A stretch of 16,373 bases of DNA from the NCBI GenBank assembly GCA_023269245.1, contig JAHFMB010000009.1, forward strand, positions 1 to 16,373, written 5' to 3'. This document shows positions 15,187 through 16,373 of this stretch, piece after piece (within the stretch, counting starts at the first letter, position 1; the number at the start of each line of letters is the position of its first letter). The notes below the pieces were generated by a model, which worked only from the letters and a program-made list of their open reading frames with translations, did no database searches and was not told where the DNA came from. The DNA comes from Candidatus Tayloriibacteriota bacterium (GTDB lineage: Bacteria > Patescibacteriota > Minisyncoccia > Phycocordibacterales > PALSA-1337). The translations under genes were made by a program, and so were the position numbers.

Positions 15187-15203
15187 CTACTTGTTTCAAG
15201 TAG
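15187..15203 (+). repeat. Inverted repeat overlapping the pyrG -35 (possible operator)
   Basis: CTACTTG-TTT-CAAGTAG is a perfect 7-bp palindrome with a 3-base centre. Its right arm covers the first three bases of the -35. No T-run follows on either strand, so it is not a standard terminator. Its position fits a repressor or activator site; this is inference. Confidence 0.5.
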
Positions 15204-15229
15204 ACAAAGCCGTACCGCTTCACTAGAAT
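15201..15229 (+). promoter_or_regulatory. Sigma-70-type promoter of pyrG, predicted leaderless
   Basis: The -35 is TAGACA (15201-15206, 5 of 6 to consensus) and the -10 is TAGAAT (15224-15229, 5 of 6), with an optimal 17-base spacer. The usual distance puts the transcript start at 15236, which is the A of the pyrG ATG, so the mRNA would have no leader. Confidence 0.7.
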
Positions 15230-15235
15230 GAGCCT

Positions 15236-16373
15236 ATGAAGCGCACGCCTGGGAAAAAGACTAAGGCCATTGCTCACAAATACATCTTCGTTACCGGAGG
15301 CGTGATGTCCGGCGTCGGCAAAGGCATTGCCACCTCATCCATCGGTACACTGCTCGCTGCAAAAGGATTTAAGGTCAGCTTGGTGAAAGTTGACCCCTAT
15401 TTGAATGTGGATGCAGGTACTATGAATCCCATCGAACATGGGGAAGTATTCGTACTCAATTCAGGAATGGAGACTGATCAAGACATGGGGAACTACGAGC
15501 GTTTTCTCAACCGCGATCTGACGCCGGATGATTACATCACGAGCGGCATGGTCTACAAGTATGTTATCGAAAAAGAGCGTGCTCTCGGCTATGGTGGCAA
15601 GTGTGTCGAAGCAGTACCGCATATCCGCGATGAGATTGTCAGGCGGTATGAACATTCGGCTCGTGTCAACAAGTCCGATATTTCTATCATTGAAATTGGT
15701 GGCACCGTCGGCGACTATCAGAACATCATGTTCATCGAAGCTGCCCGTGCGCTCAAGATTCGTCATCCACAGGACGTAGCATTCTTGATGGTCTCGTATT
15801 TACCAACTCCCGGAACACTCGGTGAGATGAAGACCCGTCCGACCCAGAATGCGGTCAATCAGTTGGCATCATATGGTGTTACTACTGATATTGTTATTGC
15901 CCGTGCTTCGACGCCACTCGATGATCGACGCAAAGAGAAGATTGCAACTGCCTGCAACATTCTGCCAAAGCGCGTGATTTCTGCGCCCGATATCAAGAGT
16001 ATCTACGATGTGCCAGTCAATTTTGAACATGATAAGCTCGCGGAAATTATTCTCGACGTTCTTCATGTTGATCCGAAAGTGCTCAAGGGACTTTCGGCGC
16101 ATCCGGTTCTTTCTATGCCTGAATGGAAGAAGATGGCTCGTGGCATCAAGAATCACGAGAACAAAACATTGAACATTGCCATTGTCGGAAAATATTTTAA
16201 TACCGGTGATTTTGTTCTGACTGATGCGTACCTGTCAGTGTTGGAGGCGGTAAAATTTTCGGGATACGCAGTGGGGATGAAGCCTATTATTCATACGATT
16301 AATTCGAGGGATTTTGAAAAAAATGAGGTAAGAGGTAAGAGATATGAGGCAAGAAAAGCACCAAAAAACACTG
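15236..16373 (+). CDS. pyrG: CTP synthase, N-terminal 379 residues (3' end outside window)
   Basis: CTP synthase makes CTP from UTP, ATP and glutamine in the cytosol. The synthetase domain (about 15-280) is clear: KYIFVTGGVMSGVGKG (15-30, P-loop), KVDPYLNVDAGTMNPIEHGEVFV, ETDQDMGNYERF, EIGGTVGDYQN (153-163) and MKTRPTQNAV (198-207, UTP/CTP-site region). The glutaminase domain opens with LNIAIVGKYFNTGDFVLTDAYLSVLEAVK (312-340), a form with an insertion before DAY compared with the E. coli enzyme. The catalytic Cys-His-Glu lie outside the window. About 14 extra residues (MKRTPGKKTKAIAH) precede the usual start, which fits the promoter predicting transcription exactly at this ATG. Near residues 361-377 the protein becomes a basic, hydrophilic stretch encoded by heptamer repeats. 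The frame stays open to the last base. It is separate from the surface operon by promoter and function. Confidence 0.93.
   Translation, partial: MKRTPGKKTKAIAHKYIFVTGGVMSGVGKGIATSSIGTLLAAKGFKVSLVKVDPYLNVDAGTMNPIEHGEVFVLNSGMETDQDMGNYERFLNRDLTPDDYITSGMVYKYVIEKERALGYGGKCVEAVPHIRDEIVRRYEHSARVNKSDISIIEIGGTVGDYQNIMFIEAARALKIRHPQDVAFLMVSYLPTPGTLGEMKTRPTQNAVNQLASYGVTTDIVIARASTPLDDRRKEKIATACNILPKRVISAPDIKSIYDVPVNFEHDKLAEIILDVLHVDPKVLKGLSAHPVLSMPEWKKMARGIKNHENKTLNIAIVGKYFNTGDFVLTDAYLSVLEAVKFSGYAVGMKPIIHTINSRDFEKNEVRGKRYEARKAPKNT
16325..16359 (+). repeat. Imperfect 7-bp tandem repeats inside pyrG
   Basis: Five consecutive purine-rich heptamers: GAGGTAA, GAGGTAA, GAGATAT, GAGGCAA, GAAAAGC. The first two are identical and the fourth differs by one base. 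Since 7 is not a multiple of 3, three units are needed to keep frame; the stretch encodes a basic, hydrophilic segment (EVRGKRYEARK) at the place where CTP synthases carry a variable surface loop. Confidence 0.55.

Noticed and set aside
15187..15203. Palindrome as a terminator of the surface operon
   Set aside because: The stem is only 7 bp with 3 G/C pairs and no T-run follows on either strand; position over the -35 fits an operator better.

Overview
The window reads as chromosomal DNA of an ultra-small, candidate-phyla-radiation type bacterium (Patescibacteria, most like Parcubacteria). This is an inference from several things seen together: all 14 genes lie on the + strand with very short gaps; almost none has a Shine-Dalgarno site; two genes appear to be transcribed leaderless; and most of the window encodes large, low-similarity, Thr/Ser/Asn-rich exported beta-sandwich proteins, together with a diverged CTP synthase. 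TGA ends at least two genes (at 2223-2225 and 6260-6262), so the recoded-TGA lineages (Gracilibacteria, Absconditabacteria) are unlikely.

Layout. Two housekeeping genes bracket the window: the 3' end of ftsX (1-383) and the 5' two thirds of pyrG (15236 to the end). The roughly 14.8 kb between them is an accessory, mostly cell-surface region in three parts. (a) 411-2225 is an exported protein in which a long mucin-like Thr/Ser/Pro stretch seems to interrupt a beta-sandwich domain. (b) 2255-7391 is a tightly packed series: an unrecognised cytosolic protein, a membrane-anchored protein with phage-tail-fibre-like sequence, a GT-A-like glycosyltransferase, an exported beta-lactamase-fold serine hydrolase, a small SAM methyltransferase and a single-pass exported protein. 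Several of these resemble proteins common in phage and metagenomic viral genomes. (c) 7435-15148 is a surface-assembly locus: a 685-residue exported protein, a 235-residue exported protein that shares its C-terminal module, a two-domain membrane protein like the DUF916/DUF3324 partner of Gram-positive WxL proteins, a multi-Ig protein ending in a type I dockerin, and two membrane-anchored cohesin proteins, one with a charged cytoplasmic tail.

Main interpretation: the last five genes (9607-15148) probably form one transcription unit, started by an extended -10 promoter at 9539-9547. They encode a self-contained cohesin-dockerin surface complex combined with a WxL/DUF916-like pair, and no glycoside hydrolase is present. 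It would therefore be an adhesion or envelope scaffold rather than a classical cellulosome. To my knowledge this combination is not a described system; homology and structure searches are needed to confirm it.

Three promoters are supported by the sequence: before the 7435 gene (predicted TSS at the ATG), before the 9607 gene (53-nt leader without SD) and before pyrG (near-consensus -35/-10 with 17-bp spacer, predicted TSS exactly on the ATG, with a 7-bp inverted repeat over the -35). No tRNA, rRNA, CRISPR array, insertion sequence or convincing rho-independent terminator was seen. No stretch over 300 bases lacks a gene; the longest gap is 114 bases.
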